Below are positions 23,367 to 35,649 of a DNA stretch of 64,000 bases, piece after piece. The position numbers and the translations under genes are program-made. The number at the start of each line of letters is the position of its first letter. Positions within the stretch are counted from its first letter, which is position 1. Source of the stretch: Nymphaea colorata (lineage: Eukaryota > Streptophyta > Magnoliopsida > Nymphaeales > Nymphaeaceae). The notes below the pieces were generated by a model. It ran no database searches. It worked only from the letters and a program-made list of their open reading frames with translations, and was not told the DNA's origin. The stretch spans positions 8,750,972 to 8,814,971 of the forward strand of contig NC_045146.1 of the NCBI RefSeq assembly GCF_008831285.2, given 5' to 3'.

Positions 23367-26300
23367 TGTTCGCACTCCACCCCTTCCTTGAAGGGTGTTG
23401 ATATGCGAATCAGCAAAAATTCTTTTCTAAATGAGGGTTTTGAAAAAAAAAATTAAGAAAAAAGGATCCGTTCGTCAGTACGAGGTTCAACCATTCCTAT
23501 CGCCTTTAACAGGGGTAATTGGACAAAAGACTAAGGATTATTTGGATCATGTACAAGTTATTGATGCAAATTTTATATGCTTATGCATTGAGGTTTTGGA
23601 ATCAAGAACCAAAGTTCATTTTGGATAAATGATTTGAACTTCTTTTGAAAATGAATTCCTTTGATTTGAAGATTAGAGGGTTTTCATTGATTTAAAAACC
23701 TTTGTTTTGGTACCATTTGATTTGAAATCCACAATTCTTTGGGATTTTGAAGATTTGAAATTGAGTTTTTTGTTGCAAACTCAAGATGATTCATGAGTTG
23801 AAATGGTGACTATCTTATGATCAAAATTGATTTTGAAACCTTCTTTTGCCAAATCGTGTGATTTGGTCTGGGATATTTAGAAACTTGTGATTTGGTTAGG
23901 TAGAGCTCATTTTTTTTATGAAACATAGGTTCTAAATTGTTAGAAAACATGTCATTTTCTAAACATATTTTGGCCAAGACTATGAATGCATTACTTATGT
24001 TTTCTTTGAAAGTTAAGTGAAGTTTACAAATTCTTGTTGCAATATGACTTGGTCACTTTTTGCAACTCAAATTTGAATCACTTAATTTCTTGAGAATGTG
24101 CATGTAGTGCTATTGACTTTGGGTGAAAGTGAATGCATGAAATAAGAAGGGAAACTACATGAGATATTCATCATTCTCTCTCTCATAATCTCTCAACATT
24201 CATTCATATGAAACATTCATTCTTCACTATCTTATAATCTCTCAAAGTCCATTTGTTGCAATTACATGTCATACAATCTACACATAAAGATTGATTTTAA
24301 TTAACATATAGGACTTTATCTAAATATACTCATTATATTATTATTAAGCACATGCATGAGAGATGCAGTCCATAAGCTTAAGACTTAACAAAATGATAAA
24401 GAATGATGCCAAAATCAGTTTTTAAGATAAATGGGAGACGTGGATGACATCCACTTTTGTCTCAAAATAAAAAAATCAGATTTTGGGCTGATTTAAATAA
24501 CCAAAAACTGTAGACATTGATTTCAAGAGAGAGATTGTTTCTTAGATAGAGACGACAAGTCTTTCAAACCTATTCAAATTTCAGATTTCATACCAATGGA
24601 ACCACCCACTTTTTTGGATGATTTTAGAATAATTGATTCTCCTTTTCAAGAAGTAAAAAAAGAAAAAGAAAAAGAAAAATTTCATCATTTTAGGAGAGGA
24701 TTAATCCAATGCAAATATGAAAATTTATGAAAGAGATGAAAATTTATGAATGAGATCAGTAGCCTGATAAAAAGTGTTTTAGGATGCCAATTGGATGGGT
24801 TTGGATAATTTTTTTTATTGTTTGTCAAAGCATAGCCACTTTGTGGCTAAAAATTAGCATTTCAAATGCATAAACTTTGACACTATTAAGCTAATTCCTA
24901 TAAAGCATGGTCTGATTTCAGTAACTTTCATACACTTTATATATGGATTGCTGAAAATAAAAGAAAATTTAAGAAGAAATGAAATGATTTCATAGCTTTG
25001 TATTACTAAAATCAACAAAATGATCCCCTTTCCTAAAAACTAGTTTGGAAACGTGTTCATGAATGAAATTTAAAATGAAATGATTTAATAGCTTTGATAC
25101 TCTTCAAAATAAAATTTAACAAAGGGACGGCATAACTCATGAATCATGATGATTCATGACTGGGTTCTTTTACGTAGGAAGATTGAAAACTTGTTTCTAA
25201 TCTTCCCTATCACCTTTGATTAATTGAAAAAGCATGAAATCAAATGACTTTAAATAGAAAGAGATGAACGAATGCTCAAGCTAGTCTGTCCTTAGTTTCG
25301 CCTTGCAAAGGTGGATGACATTCATGAGAATGCATCCATCCTTAATAGGTTTTTTTCATCATATATGTTGCAACAAAATCACTCTCTCACCATGGGGTTC
25401 TCTTTTCGTGAGGAGTTCAAAATGGTTTTAAGCTGGTTGTTTTGAAAGGGACAGGGCCTTGAAGCCCTTTTCTAAATTTGATTCATGGGTTTATCTTTTA
25501 GAAAAGCCGATGCATTGCATGCATTATGCATTAACATGTACATTTAATCGTAGTTTTTCCCTAGCTGGACATTATTCTCAACTATAAAATAAATGAAAAT
25601 AAACCCCTCCCACAAATTGTTGAATGTAAAATGAACCAATAAGAAGCTAAAAGATATAAGAAATGAGTTAAAATCATCTACCTCGCAGTCGGTCTTGATG
25701 CTTGATATTCTTCTTTACTTGTTTTCTAAATCAAATAATCCTAAGAAAGAATCCAAACTTGGATTCGAGTTTAGCAAAACAAGAAGAAGTGCAATGACTT
25801 GCTGAAATTTTTAGTGGGGAAGATAGAGCTTCTCTCCACGAAAATCTAAGCATTCACTTAAGCACCCTAACTTAGCAAACTCATTAGAGAGAATAGGGGA
25901 AATGAAGAGGAGAATGAGAGAGAGGGGGGAAGAGGGCTTGGAAGAATTTTCCTTCTCCTCCTTTGCTTGTCCCTCCTAGCTCCTTGGCTACAGTAACTTG
26001 ATGAAAACTTCAAAATTTCGTCCCTCCCTTGGTTGCCAAGGGAGTGTTTATATAGAAGAGAAGAAGGATTCAACCACCTTCTTAACTCACATTGGAAACT
26101 CACTTAAAACTTTGAGGGCTTGTAAAATGAGCTAAATAGAGTTTAATGGCTCCAATTAATCACTCTTAGCCCTTTTACACGAGCTAGGTGGGCTGGGCTA
26201 GGCGTGGTCAACCTTAGTTCAGACCTAGCCGACCAACTTTGACCAAAATTTTAGACAAAAATGCCCTTGCACTGGGTTTTGCCTGATTTTATTTTATTTT

Positions 26301-27430
26301 TCTTGGTTTGAGATTGAGCTTGTTAGGTTAAAACTTAGTTGTTAAGCTCTAAATGTTATTGAATTATGACAATTCAATTAAAATTTGAATAAAATTTGAA
26401 AATTCTATCAAATTTGGTTCGACAAGAGTATTTTCGTCCATAACTTGATTGAAGTTGGATTTCAATTGAATCAAACTTTGGTTTGAAACATTGAATTTTA
26501 ATTTGGTGTTTGATTTATGCATTTGACAAATCCAAATGTATATTTGCCTTTCATAAAATGATAATTTAGGTTCAATAATATCAATTTACTCATAAAATGC
26601 AAAATTGTGCAGATTGGTCAATTTCAACCAATTGACAAAAGTCAAAGCTCATTTGCGAGCAGTTTGATTTTGTTTGAAGTAATTTGATGAATTTGAGCTA
26701 AGAAAGCTCTGAATTGAGCTAAATTATACTTTTACTGAGTTTAGTCAAAGTGGATTCGATTCGGTCAAAGTCTATTTTCATCCATTGATTGGGTTGCGGA
26801 ATAAACCTACCTTTTTGACTGAGCTGAGCTCATGTTGACCGAGCCTAGCTGAATTGGCACCACATTTGGGTGCACCCGGATCAAACCTACTTGGATTAAA
26901 TAGGTTAGGTGAGTTTAATCCTAACACTTATTGCTTCTTTGGAATTTGATTTTTCTTTAACTAAGGAAAGAGAGAGAGATTAATGTCTCTCTTTTCCTAT
27001 GAACACTTATTCATTTCTTTTTTATTTATTTTTAATTTAATTGAGGGAAGATATTTGGAAAAGAGGGGGTGCGTGACCTATTGGGTGGGCTTTTGACCAC
27101 ACGAGCTGGGTGGGGTCCACACGTGGGTCCCACATAGCATTCTAGATCGAATTAGATCAAATTCTTGGATTTAGATCAAAATTTGAATTTTGTAATTGGA
27201 TTTGGATTCCAAATGACATCTGTAATTGGATTAGGATTTCAAATCCTAATTTGGACATAGTTTGGACTCGTAAACTGAATTGAGATTCATGTCATGAATC
27301 AAATTCATGATCTGAATCTAAATTGTGTTTAGATTCGAAATTGACTTTGAAATTGCAATTTTTCACAATTCTTTTGTAAAATTTTGACATTGCTTCAATT
27401 TTGGTGTGGAAAATTTTGGGGTGTTAACCA
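23367..27430. mobile_element. ~4 kb non-coding insertion, probable solo LTR
   Basis: This block interrupts the gypsy integrase between matching coding sequence on either side. It begins TGTTCGCACTCC and ends with a TTTTGGGGTGTTA-type sequence, resembling the 3' end of many plant gypsy LTRs. It has no recognisable gag or pol. The interior is AT-rich with many GATTTGAAAT-like words; a 78-codon minus-strand frame at 25867-26103 looks spurious. The duplication is not clean: ACAAG left and ACCAC or CGACA right depending on the chosen end. Confidence 0.5.
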
Positions 27431-27961
27431 CGACATTGGTGGTTGCCCAAACTGAATGTCACAACAACACAATAAACACAGGCATGACATGGTATACAAT
27501 GTTGGGGACTATGTCTACCTCAAGAATTTTTCCAAGGGGAAGCCACATGGCCCAACATTGTATTTCATGTCCTACCTATGTTTATTGTGTTGTCCGCCAA
27601 AGTACTCAGACCCATTGCTTGTAGTGAAAAGAGTAGGAAAGGTTGCCTACCTGCTGCAACTACCAATAGATTCTTCTATCCACCTCATTTTCAATGTTTG
27701 ATGCTTGAAACCCTACTATCATGCTCCCACCCCGGTTCAACAGGAACAACCTGCACCTCCACCGAGGTAGAAAGTCCCAGACCCTTTCGTATGCTATAGG
27801 AAAGGATCATAAAAGAAGGAGTTCAGCCAATGAAACAATGGTTGATTGAGTGGAAGAGAGGTAAAGACTTAGCACCCACTTGGGAGGATGCATCTCAAGG
27901 GGGACAATGTTTTCCCCACCTTTACACCTTGAGGACAAGGCGTGTTTCTCCATGGGGCAAA
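27431..27961 (+). pseudogene. gypsy integrase C-terminus and chromodomain relic
   Basis: 27456-27701 gives V-G-D-Y-V-Y-L-K and V-G-K-V-A-Y-L-L-Q-L-P, the GPY/F-type tail of gypsy integrase, followed by H-L-I-F-N-V and L-K-P-Y. A further segment with stops matches a chromodomain-like end, finishing at the purine tract before the 3' LTR. It continues the integrase interrupted at 23366. Confidence 0.75.
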
Positions 27962-28187
27962 TGATAGGCGTAACCTATTGGATCGGGTTTGTAGGGGGTG
28001 TCGAGACCATGACCCAATTCAGGTCTTGTGTATTTATGATCGATGTTAAACCTTAAAACATATGGAATGACAATATGTTGAGTTTTCTCTCTTCTTAATT
28101 CTGTGTCAGCATGCATGTGTGGATGAGTGCATGAGGGTTTTGTAGGTAGGCATGACGACTGGGCAGCTAATGCGGGAGGAGCTACCA
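27962..28187 (+). repeat. 3' LTR of the Reina-like gypsy
   Basis: 226 bp beginning TGATAGGCGTAACC and ending GAGCTACCA, paired with 19274-19480. The copia RNase H region resumes immediately after the GGTTG duplication. Confidence 0.82.
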
Positions 28188-28192
28188 GGTTG

Positions 28193-29272
28193 ATAGAAAA
28201 GGCAATACGCTGTCACTCATGCAAAAAAAAATTTATAATTGATCTTTTGGAAAAGGCAAACATGACAAATTGTAGGCCATTCACCACTTTGAATGTATTA
28301 TATCAAAGACTAGGCTTTGAAGATAACGAGGTTTATGCCAATCCTACGAGATATCGTATTATAGTTGGGATGTTATAATATCTTACATTTACTAGATCTG
28401 ACATTGTTTATGCTGTCAATCAGGTATCTCAATTTATGTATAACCTAAGGGAAGGACATATGGAGATAGTGAAGCATATCTTAAGATACCTGAAAGACAC
28501 TATAAGAGATGGAATCCTTTATTGAAAAAATTATAATGTGCATCATGAGCATGAGATAGTTACAAAAATGCATATTGGGCAGGTGATCCAGATTAGAGGA
28601 GATCAGTGAGTTGTTATTGCACCTTCATAGGGCAAAATCTTGTATCGTGAAGCAGCCGAAAACAAAAAGCTATAGCATGATTTAGTATAGAGGTAAAATA
28701 TTGGTCAATGGCTACACGCACAACAAAAGGTACAAGGATTAAATATTTGTTGAATGATTGAGGAGATAAGATTGCCTAGTCATTACTCTTATGCAATCAC
28801 TAGAGTGCCATTAACATTTCTTTTAATCCTATTTAGCATAGCAAGACAAAACACATTGAGATTGATCAATATTTTATATGATAGAAGATAAAGGGGAAGG
28901 AGATAAAGCCCCACTATGTTAGAACTGAAGATCAAGTGGTAGATTTATTTACCAAGGGATTAACAGGAAAAAAATTCTGGTTGCTGAAAGTTGTACATGC
29001 TTCAAGACCACGTACAACTTGAGGAAGGGTCTTAGAATATATATTGTTTTGGATTTGGGTCAGATCCAGATCTAGACATTATGTTCTAACACTTAATGCT
29101 TTACATTTTCTATTAATGGCATCTCTATACTTCTTTATTGCAAATGGACTCATCAGTCCATGGTGTAAAAGTATTTTTAAGTTATAATGTTAGGGTTTGG
29201 TGGTGCAGTGGATGCTGCCACCCAACCCTATTGACACTTCTCTTCTCCTTCTCTCTCTTGTTTTCTATACAT
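28193..29272 (+). pseudogene. copia RNase H relic and 3' LTR
   Basis: Coding resumes with K-A-N-M-T-N-C-R-P and Y-L-T-F-T-R-S-D-I-V-Y-A-V-N-Q-V-S-Q-F-M, then I-L-R-Y-L-K, the canonical join between reverse transcriptase and RNase H. Degenerate RNase H follows to about 29010, ending T-K-G-L. A TTGAGGAAGGG tract and an LTR-like segment beginning CTTAGAATATATATTG run to about 29272. Confidence 0.7.
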
Positions 29273-29274
29273 GA

Positions 29275-30605
29275 GGCTTTTGTGAATCAAATATTTCTTC
29301 TATTTAAGATCTTATATAGACTTGATGAAAACTGTGTCATGAACTTCTTCCTTAGAAATAGGAGGCAGCAGCTGAGTGTTTTCTACATCTGAAACCACAG
29401 GGCCATTCATCTATCTTCTCCAAATCTCCATGGGTACTGGTAATAGTTGCATAAATATTTCCATGCAAGCTGCAAACATATTAAATGGGTTCACCTTTGT
29501 ATTCTAGCTCTACAATGTCTTGCTTCTGCTTCTTATTGACATCACGATTATGGAAAAAGATGTCTCTTGGTCACCATCCATCAGCCAATGTGTCATGCTC
29601 TTTTGTTTCCAAAACAAGTCTACCTCAAGTAGGCAACATTCAAGTTCTCTTCTCAAGACGTCCTCAAGTAGGCATCATCCAAGTGTATGCCAAAAACACT
29701 TAAAGACTGAATTCTTTCTAATTCTTGTCTAATAACAGTAATTTTCTTGGAGATATTGCCAATTACATTTGAGTTCCATCAGGCAAACTTCTTTCCAACA
29801 TTATCCACCTTCCCCATAACGAGCCACATTTGGCAACCTTTCACATCAACTAACCAGCCATCATTCACAACCTGATCACATCTCTCTTTGACTTACCAGC
29901 ATCTCTGAAATTAAAAAAAAAAACAAATGAGGAAAAACTCTTAAAGAAATTAAATTGTCATCCATCCATTTGCCACCACCAATTATCAACTAATGTCCAA
30001 TCAAGACGTCATTGAAAATTTCTGTCACCTAGCTGATTATTCGACCAAGAAAAGCTACAAGTAGAATCATTAATCACTTGGAGCATGCCAATAATAAGAA
30101 ATCTGATGAACTCTTCACACAAAGTCAAATAAGGGCCTGACCCATCTTGTCACCACTCCAACAAAGGGCACTGAGATCACCAGTCACCAAGCAAGGAGAA
30201 AAAAGGCCTTGCAAAATAGAGCCTAACTCTCTAAGAGACACTCTCTGCACCAAATAACTAGGTTGCATGTAGATGACCACCACCGAAAATCAAAAACCCA
30301 AAATGTCTGTATCTACAATAAGCTTTAATCCAAAACTTATGAAAATCAATAGAAGAAATAATAATATTAGTTGTTTCCAACCAACAATAATACATGCTAG
30401 TAGAAGACCACCAACAAGACTAGACTCAAAATTATAATCCTGGTGCTTCTTTTTTCCAGTCATCCAAACCACATTGATTCACCATAGAATCAGAAAGGAA
30501 AATAATGTCTGGGTTCGATCTGCATAGTTCATTCATAACACTAATTTGCACCACTTTGTGGACCAATATATCTCAAATGTTCCAATATAAGACTTTCAGA
30601 GGCAA
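29275..30605 (-). pseudogene. LINE ORF2 relic: endonuclease and linker
   Basis: The minus strand begins near 30605 with L-K-V-L-Y-W-N-I, the start of an apurinic-type endonuclease domain. It continues with D-I-I-F-L-S, G-G-L-L-L-A, V-T-G-D-L-S-A-L and S-F-S-W-S-N-N, all expected endonuclease motifs. The linker then contains W-L-M-D-G-D, R-S-R-S-K and P-P-I-S-K-E-E-V-H-D-T-V-F, the entry to the reverse transcriptase. Stops and frameshifts abound. Coding stops near 29290, next to the copia 3' LTR, and the downstream domains are found at 14600-12939. Confidence 0.72.
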
Positions 30606-30659
30606 GAGCACATACCAGACTAAGCATATGGAATGGCCCCTCCTTCACGCTTTATGAGT

Positions 30660-31935
30660 TAAGCTTGAATAGGCTTCTATTATTGGTTGCAATTTATGTC
30701 GTTAATGAAAACTGGGTTAGGCTCTGACCACATACAAAAATTACTTAAATATTATGAAGAATTTAGTGTAGTTAGTTACATTTAAGTGATTAATTTTGGT
30801 TCCGGTTTGGCTTAGTTCTTAATCCTATATTAAGAGTTCTAATCTATTGTTAGTTGATGTTTAAGTTGTTAAACTATCATTAGCATGATTATCACAATTT
30901 AATCCCAAATTACTCAATTAGTAATCTACCCCTGGTCATGATTGGTAATAACAATTTTTCCACAGATCGACCCGAATACCCAGGTTTAGTTGGGTCTTGG
31001 ACCATTTCAGTCTCCTAGTTTGACTGCAAGTATTGTAACCATTGGACATCCATTTGCCATTCAGTTTGAAACACGAATGAGACTAAGTTGAGTACTTTTA
31101 TGGGTATTAGTTCTCAATTTAGAAATAATATCTTAGCAATACTCACACATGAACATAGCAAGGTTCAAAAACTTGTAGGGATAAAACTCTAATTCATAAT
31201 CTGATTTCGGTACTAAGGAGGCAGGATGTTACACAGATAACTATGACTAAGAGAATTTTAGCTTGGACTTGCCAAAACAGGTGAGAGAGTGCCACTTTGA
31301 TTCTAGGAGAATCGTTCCGAAACTCAAATCTAAATTCTGGAACTGAAAGCAACTTGAGGAATACTCTATGTAATTAAGGAGATCAAATGTTTAGCTCTGT
31401 CAGTGTGACATGGTTTCGATGATCCAGAATGTTAGGTGGATGGTTTAAGCAAGGTGATCAGGTTAGAATGAACGGGTTTGAGCTTAGGAAACCCTAGCAA
31501 GCTGACTCTGATGACTTTTGAAGTTCTATGCTGATGACTTTTGAAGTTCTATAAAAGGTGGAAATTGGCCATTGCTTAAATGTTCGGTAATTCTAGGAGT
31601 TTTGGTGAAAATCCCCAGTGATGGGACACTTGGGTAGATTGGTAATACCAAATTTACAATAGGTGGTGACCTAAGTGATCCTACGCTAGGTGCTCAAAGC
31701 TAAGGTAAAATATGCTTGTTTAACTAAGTTTCAACCCTTATTCTTGAAGTTTGGTTCCTAAAAATCAGTTTTGAAATTTTCTAGTGGAGGGTGAAATGGT
31801 TATTTAGACCTCTACAAATTTAATTTGTTCACATATGCCCTTTTGCTAGTGAGCTAGGGATGCCATGCTTAGTGGCAAAGATAAAACACCAAATATTGAA
31901 ATTTGAAATCAAGGTTTTGAGGAGAATTTTTTTTC

Positions 31936-31971
<36 letters not shown>

Positions 31972-32600
31972 GCTAGTAAAAATTTGATAAAGATTTCTTT
32001 GTTCATCTTGCAACATGTGAGGACCTGCATGGCTTTATTTCTTCAGGGATAGAAACCTTGTTAACCATGTTATCAAGTTCATCTAAAATGATTATTTTTT
32101 CAATTCCAAAATACAAATAGGGAAGAATCGTTCTCCATGTGACAAGGTTTCTTTAGTATATAATTTGCTACTATTCTAACTTCCTTTGTAATTACAAGAA
32201 ACTTACTTTTTTATCATTCGAGGATTTTTTTTACTTGAGCAACCTTGATTTTTTTTAGGCTGACACGTTTTCTTGTTTTCCTTTTTCATTTTTCGTGATT
32301 ATGGCCATTTTTTTTCACTTTCCATTTTTTCTTTTTGCTTTTCAAGATGATCTCACCTATAAGGGAAATACCTCACCATCCCATAGGCTAATGCGAGGTT
32401 TCATTGCTTTAATGGTCATGTAGTTGGGCAATGTTTTGTTTGTCGGGCTTTATACTGAACCCTTGTAATGAGTTTTGGGTGGGTAGCTCCCAGACCAATT
32501 GGCGTTAGAGTGCTAGCTTAGAACACTTCTCAAACTTATTTGCTCGAATTTAGACAACTTTAGAAACTATAACCAGACAAATGTTCACAGATCACATCTT
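30660..32600. other. Intergenic, unassigned
   Basis: AT-rich DNA without recognisable coding. It contains a TA microsatellite at 31939-31969. LINE ORF1 would be expected here if the LINE were full length, but I cannot recognise it. Confidence 0.4.
31939..31969. repeat. (TA)n microsatellite
   Basis: An uninterrupted AT dinucleotide run of about 30 bp. Confidence 0.95.
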
Positions 32601-32699
32601 GTAGAATTTGGACAAGTTTAAAATTTTTTTGTTTTTTTTGGGGATACCACAATCATTTCAGTACTTTCAGGATATAACATAGTAATTTGATGAAAATTC

Positions 32700-33330
32700 T
32701 TATTGAACTCGTGATGCATGTAGTGCTTGTAGAATTTTGAAACTTGCATGTGTCGAAGCACAAAAATGTGCATTTTAAACATGGAAATGTGTGCCATGGT
32801 TGACATCATGTGTTGAAGTGTGAAAGGTGTGCGCCAAAACATGAAATCATGTGTCATAGCATGAAAAGGTGCACCATAGCATTTCATCATACACCAAAAC
32901 ACGAGAACTTGTAAGCTTGTATGTGTCAAAGCACAAATCATATGCTTTGGTATGAAAATGTTCACTGAACCACAAAATAATATGATAAAGCACGAATGAG
33001 CTTGTACAACTTGTTTGTGCCATGGCATGAAATCATGTGCTGAAGCATGAAAATTGCGTTGAGGCATGAAATCATGTACTAAAATGCAAAATTTGAAAAC
33101 TTGTGTGCACTTAAGCATGAAATTGTGTATTGAAACATGAAATTTAAGAAGTTTTGTGTACCAAAGCTTGAAATCATGTGTTGTGAAAAAAAAAAATTGA
33201 AAACTCATATGGACAGGAGTGCAAAATCAGAAGGCTTGTGTGCACTGAAGTATGAAAATGTGGATGTTTGTGTGTGCCTCAACACAAAATCATGTAAAAT
33301 AGACACATGAAAATTTGAGGCTCTTGAAAA
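32700..33330. repeat. Degenerate tandem repeat with GCATGAAATCATGTG-like units
   Basis: Words of the form GCATGAAATCATGTG, AAAACTTGT and GTGTGC recur about every 20-60 bp in one orientation. The repetition keeps a 196-codon minus-strand frame (32618-33208) free of stops, with a recurring H-D-F-M pattern in its translation. No protein family is recognised, and the open frame is best explained as a by-product of the repeat. It lies next to the Tat-type gypsy relic and may be part of that element's non-coding DNA. Confidence 0.65.
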
Positions 33331-33494
33331 CTTGTATGTGTTGGGTGTAAAATTGTGCATGAAGTTTAAAAAGAAAATGAGAGGCCCCAAATCCTGAAAT
33401 TTGTGGGGTTCCTTGGCAAATTACCCAAAGTTTTGTGCTTGAGACTTTTGAAAGCATTTGATTTTTTTTTTTTTGAGCTTTAGTGGCCATTTCT

Positions 33495-33806
33495 CTATGT
33501 TGGTGTGCAGCCTATATTGCTTCTTTTGTGCCCCATTTTGAAGGGCAGTGAAGTTGATGCATGAAGATAAGAGAGTAGTCTGACCATAAAAAACCATTGT
33601 ATTGATTTAGAATATTTGACACAATAGGATTGTACATAAAACTTCTTTAAATGTAAGGCATTTATAGTATTAGACAATTCAACTTTAATGGCATCAATCA
33701 ACCGATATGAGTTGCCTAGCAAGGCTTCCGTGATGACGCAAGGTCCATCCATACTAGGAGCCCACTTTCCATGAGGATAATGTTTCCAAGGAATTGTAGA
33801 TTTCAA
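33495..33806 (-). pseudogene. Tat gypsy integrase C-terminal tail
   Basis: An open 103-codon stretch starts with W-K-H-Y-P-H-G-K-W-A-P-S-M-D-G-P and continues through a beta-rich segment to I-N-A-L-H-L-K-K-F-Y-V, the terminal motif of Tat integrases just before the polypurine tract. Confidence 0.65.
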
Positions 33807-34099
33807 TACTAGCTCATTGGCTTTGAATCTTCAAACTATCACCAACATGGCATAGTGTCAGGCTACCCTTTATCAGCATGCCTTTGCATGCTCTGCTGCA
33901 TTGATCCCTTTTCATCAAGCAAATCTAGCTACAACATGCACTATTTCTAAGATTGATCCATTGGGAACTCAATGAGAGGTGCAAACCTATCGGCATGCTT
34001 CTGTGTATTTAAGGGAATGACCACGTTTGTCCCATATACTAGTTTTACAAGAATGAGATTTGTAAGGGTTATGGTCATGGTCCTGTAAATCCAAAAAGT

Positions 34100-34950
34100 G
34101 TCATGGAGCTTTTCATGTCAATCCCAGCCACTTTCCAAGTCTCACCATGATGCAAAAATAGTTTTTGCTTGTGGCTTTTGTTAGCCTTTCCTTGAGGATA
34201 ATATAGTACCACCCATAACTAATGTTTGACTTTGAACTTGGAGCAGAAGTCATACATCCTTTCATCCTTGAAATAGGTCCCATTATTAGATACGATGACA
34301 GGTGGCACCCTGAATCTACATAGAATGATCTTGTGAACAAAAGAAACTATGTGTTTGCCTTCCGTGGTTCTATTGCAGCTAATAAATATTTGTATCCATT
34401 TGATGTGGATGGTTTAATAGAGCCCACCACATCAAATGATCACATTGAAAATGGCCACAATAACACAGATGAATGAAGATACATTGTGGGGGAATCAATG
34501 GAATCAGCTGCACTTGGCATTTTAGATACATTCTATCAAATTTATGTAGTCATGTTGCATGGAAGATGCGGATTAGGATCTTATTGATGGCTCTACTTCC
34601 CCATTACTTTGAGGGTAATAAGGAGCTGAATAATGATGTGTGATACGGAATTTGTTGCATAACTGCCTTACCTTTTCATTTTTGAAATGAGTCCTGTTAT
34701 CAGATATTATATCATGAGGGACTCTGAATCTACAAAAAAGATTCTTGTGAATAAAAGATACTACTACATGACGCCCTTCTACTATTCTGAGCGTGACAAC
34801 TTATACCCATTTGATAAAAAAGCCTATTGCAACAAAAAAAATACTTATGACCATTAGAAGCTGTAGGGGATTGGTCCAACTCCATCGAATGCCCACATTG
34901 AAAATGACCAAGGAGATGTTATAGAATGCAAGTGGGAGGCTAGTGCTTGG
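34100..34950 (-). pseudogene. Tat gypsy integrase relic, core present twice
   Basis: Reading leftward, 34935-34600 and 34500-34190 each contain a degenerate integrase core with the D-N-G-T or N-N-G-T x F-K-x-E segment and an adjoining Y-Y-P-Q-G-K-A-N-K motif. The two stretches align with each other on the plus strand, for example around ATCCATTTGAT and CCCACATTGAAAATG. Either the core was duplicated or two related elements abut. Confidence 0.55.
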
Positions 34951-34959
34951 ATTGTTGGA

Positions 34960-35640
34960 GCATACAACTGACATTCGTTACACCTTTTGACAAATTGGTA
35001 ATAATTTTTTTGCATAGTAGGCCAATAATATCTTGCTCGAACTATTTGCTTGGTGAGGGTTTGGCAACCAACACGGCCCCTGTAGTCTTCTCGATATGAC
35101 TCCTCGATGACTTCTTTTGCTGCATCTCATCAAGGCACCAAGAGTATTCAGTAATGAATTTATGCCTAAATAATACTCATGCAAGAATAAAGTACTTTGC
35201 TGAAATACATTGAATTGCTTTTTGTTCCCTTTTAGGTATTCTGGCCAATAATTATCCGTTCTCAATGTAACTTTTGATATCATGATGCCAAGGCATATTC
35301 CCCTCTTAGATATGATGAACATGCTTCACTGTTTCAAAAGCAAGATGTTCTAATTTTTTAATATTGCATCAGCAAAACTTGCCACCTGGCAATGTGTCTG
35401 TTAAGGACCAGCTGCTCTAAGATATGCTTAAAGGGATTTAGTTTGGAGAGTATCTTGGTCTCATAAGCTAATAAATAATGTTTCAGTTTCTGACACATCC
35501 AAACCAATGTTAGACAATTTTTTTTCATCGAAGGGCACTTCTCCTCATTTTGGATAAAAGTTTTTGCTGACATAGCATATTGCATACTTGATGTGACTTC
35601 CTTCTTCGTACTATGCAAAAAAACTACCACATGCTGACTT
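34960..35640 (-). pseudogene. Tat gypsy RNase H and linker relic
   Basis: 35358-35630 reads L-T-L-V-W-M-C-Q-K-L-K-H-Y-L-L-A-Y and H-I-A-R-W-Q-V-L-L, typical of the Tat RNase H region. 34978-35322 continues with degenerate archaeal-type RNase H and integrase-finger sequence (Q-A-N-S... near the end). Confidence 0.68.
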
Positions 35641-35649
35641 ATTTACTGT

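Larger units (their letters stand above)
19274..28187 (+). mobile_element. Ty3/gypsy element, Reina-like chromovirus, inserted in copia
   Basis: Short LTRs (19274-19480 and 27962-28187) flank gag-protease, reverse transcriptase/RNase H, integrase and a chromodomain-like C-terminus. Perfect GGTTG duplications lie at 19269-19273 and 28188-28192. A degenerate primer site follows the 5' LTR, and a CATGGGGCAAA purine tract precedes the 3' LTR. The short LTRs and chromodomain suggest the Reina lineage. A ~4 kb block (23367-27430) separates the two parts of the integrase. Confidence 0.8.
16090..29272 (+). mobile_element. Ty1/copia retrotransposon relic split by a gypsy element
   Basis: Degenerate copia domains occur in canonical order: gag, integrase, reverse transcriptase to 19273, then, after the inserted gypsy, RNase H at 28193-29010. 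A purine-rich tract and an LTR-like segment starting CTTAGAATATATATTG near 29030 close the 3' side, ending near TCTATACA at 29272. All domains contain stops and frameshifts. The 5' LTR is not delineated. Confidence 0.7.

Noticed and set aside
25867-26103. 78-codon minus-strand frame rich in Ser and Phe
   Set aside because: It results from a GA/AG-rich stretch inside the non-coding LTR-like block.
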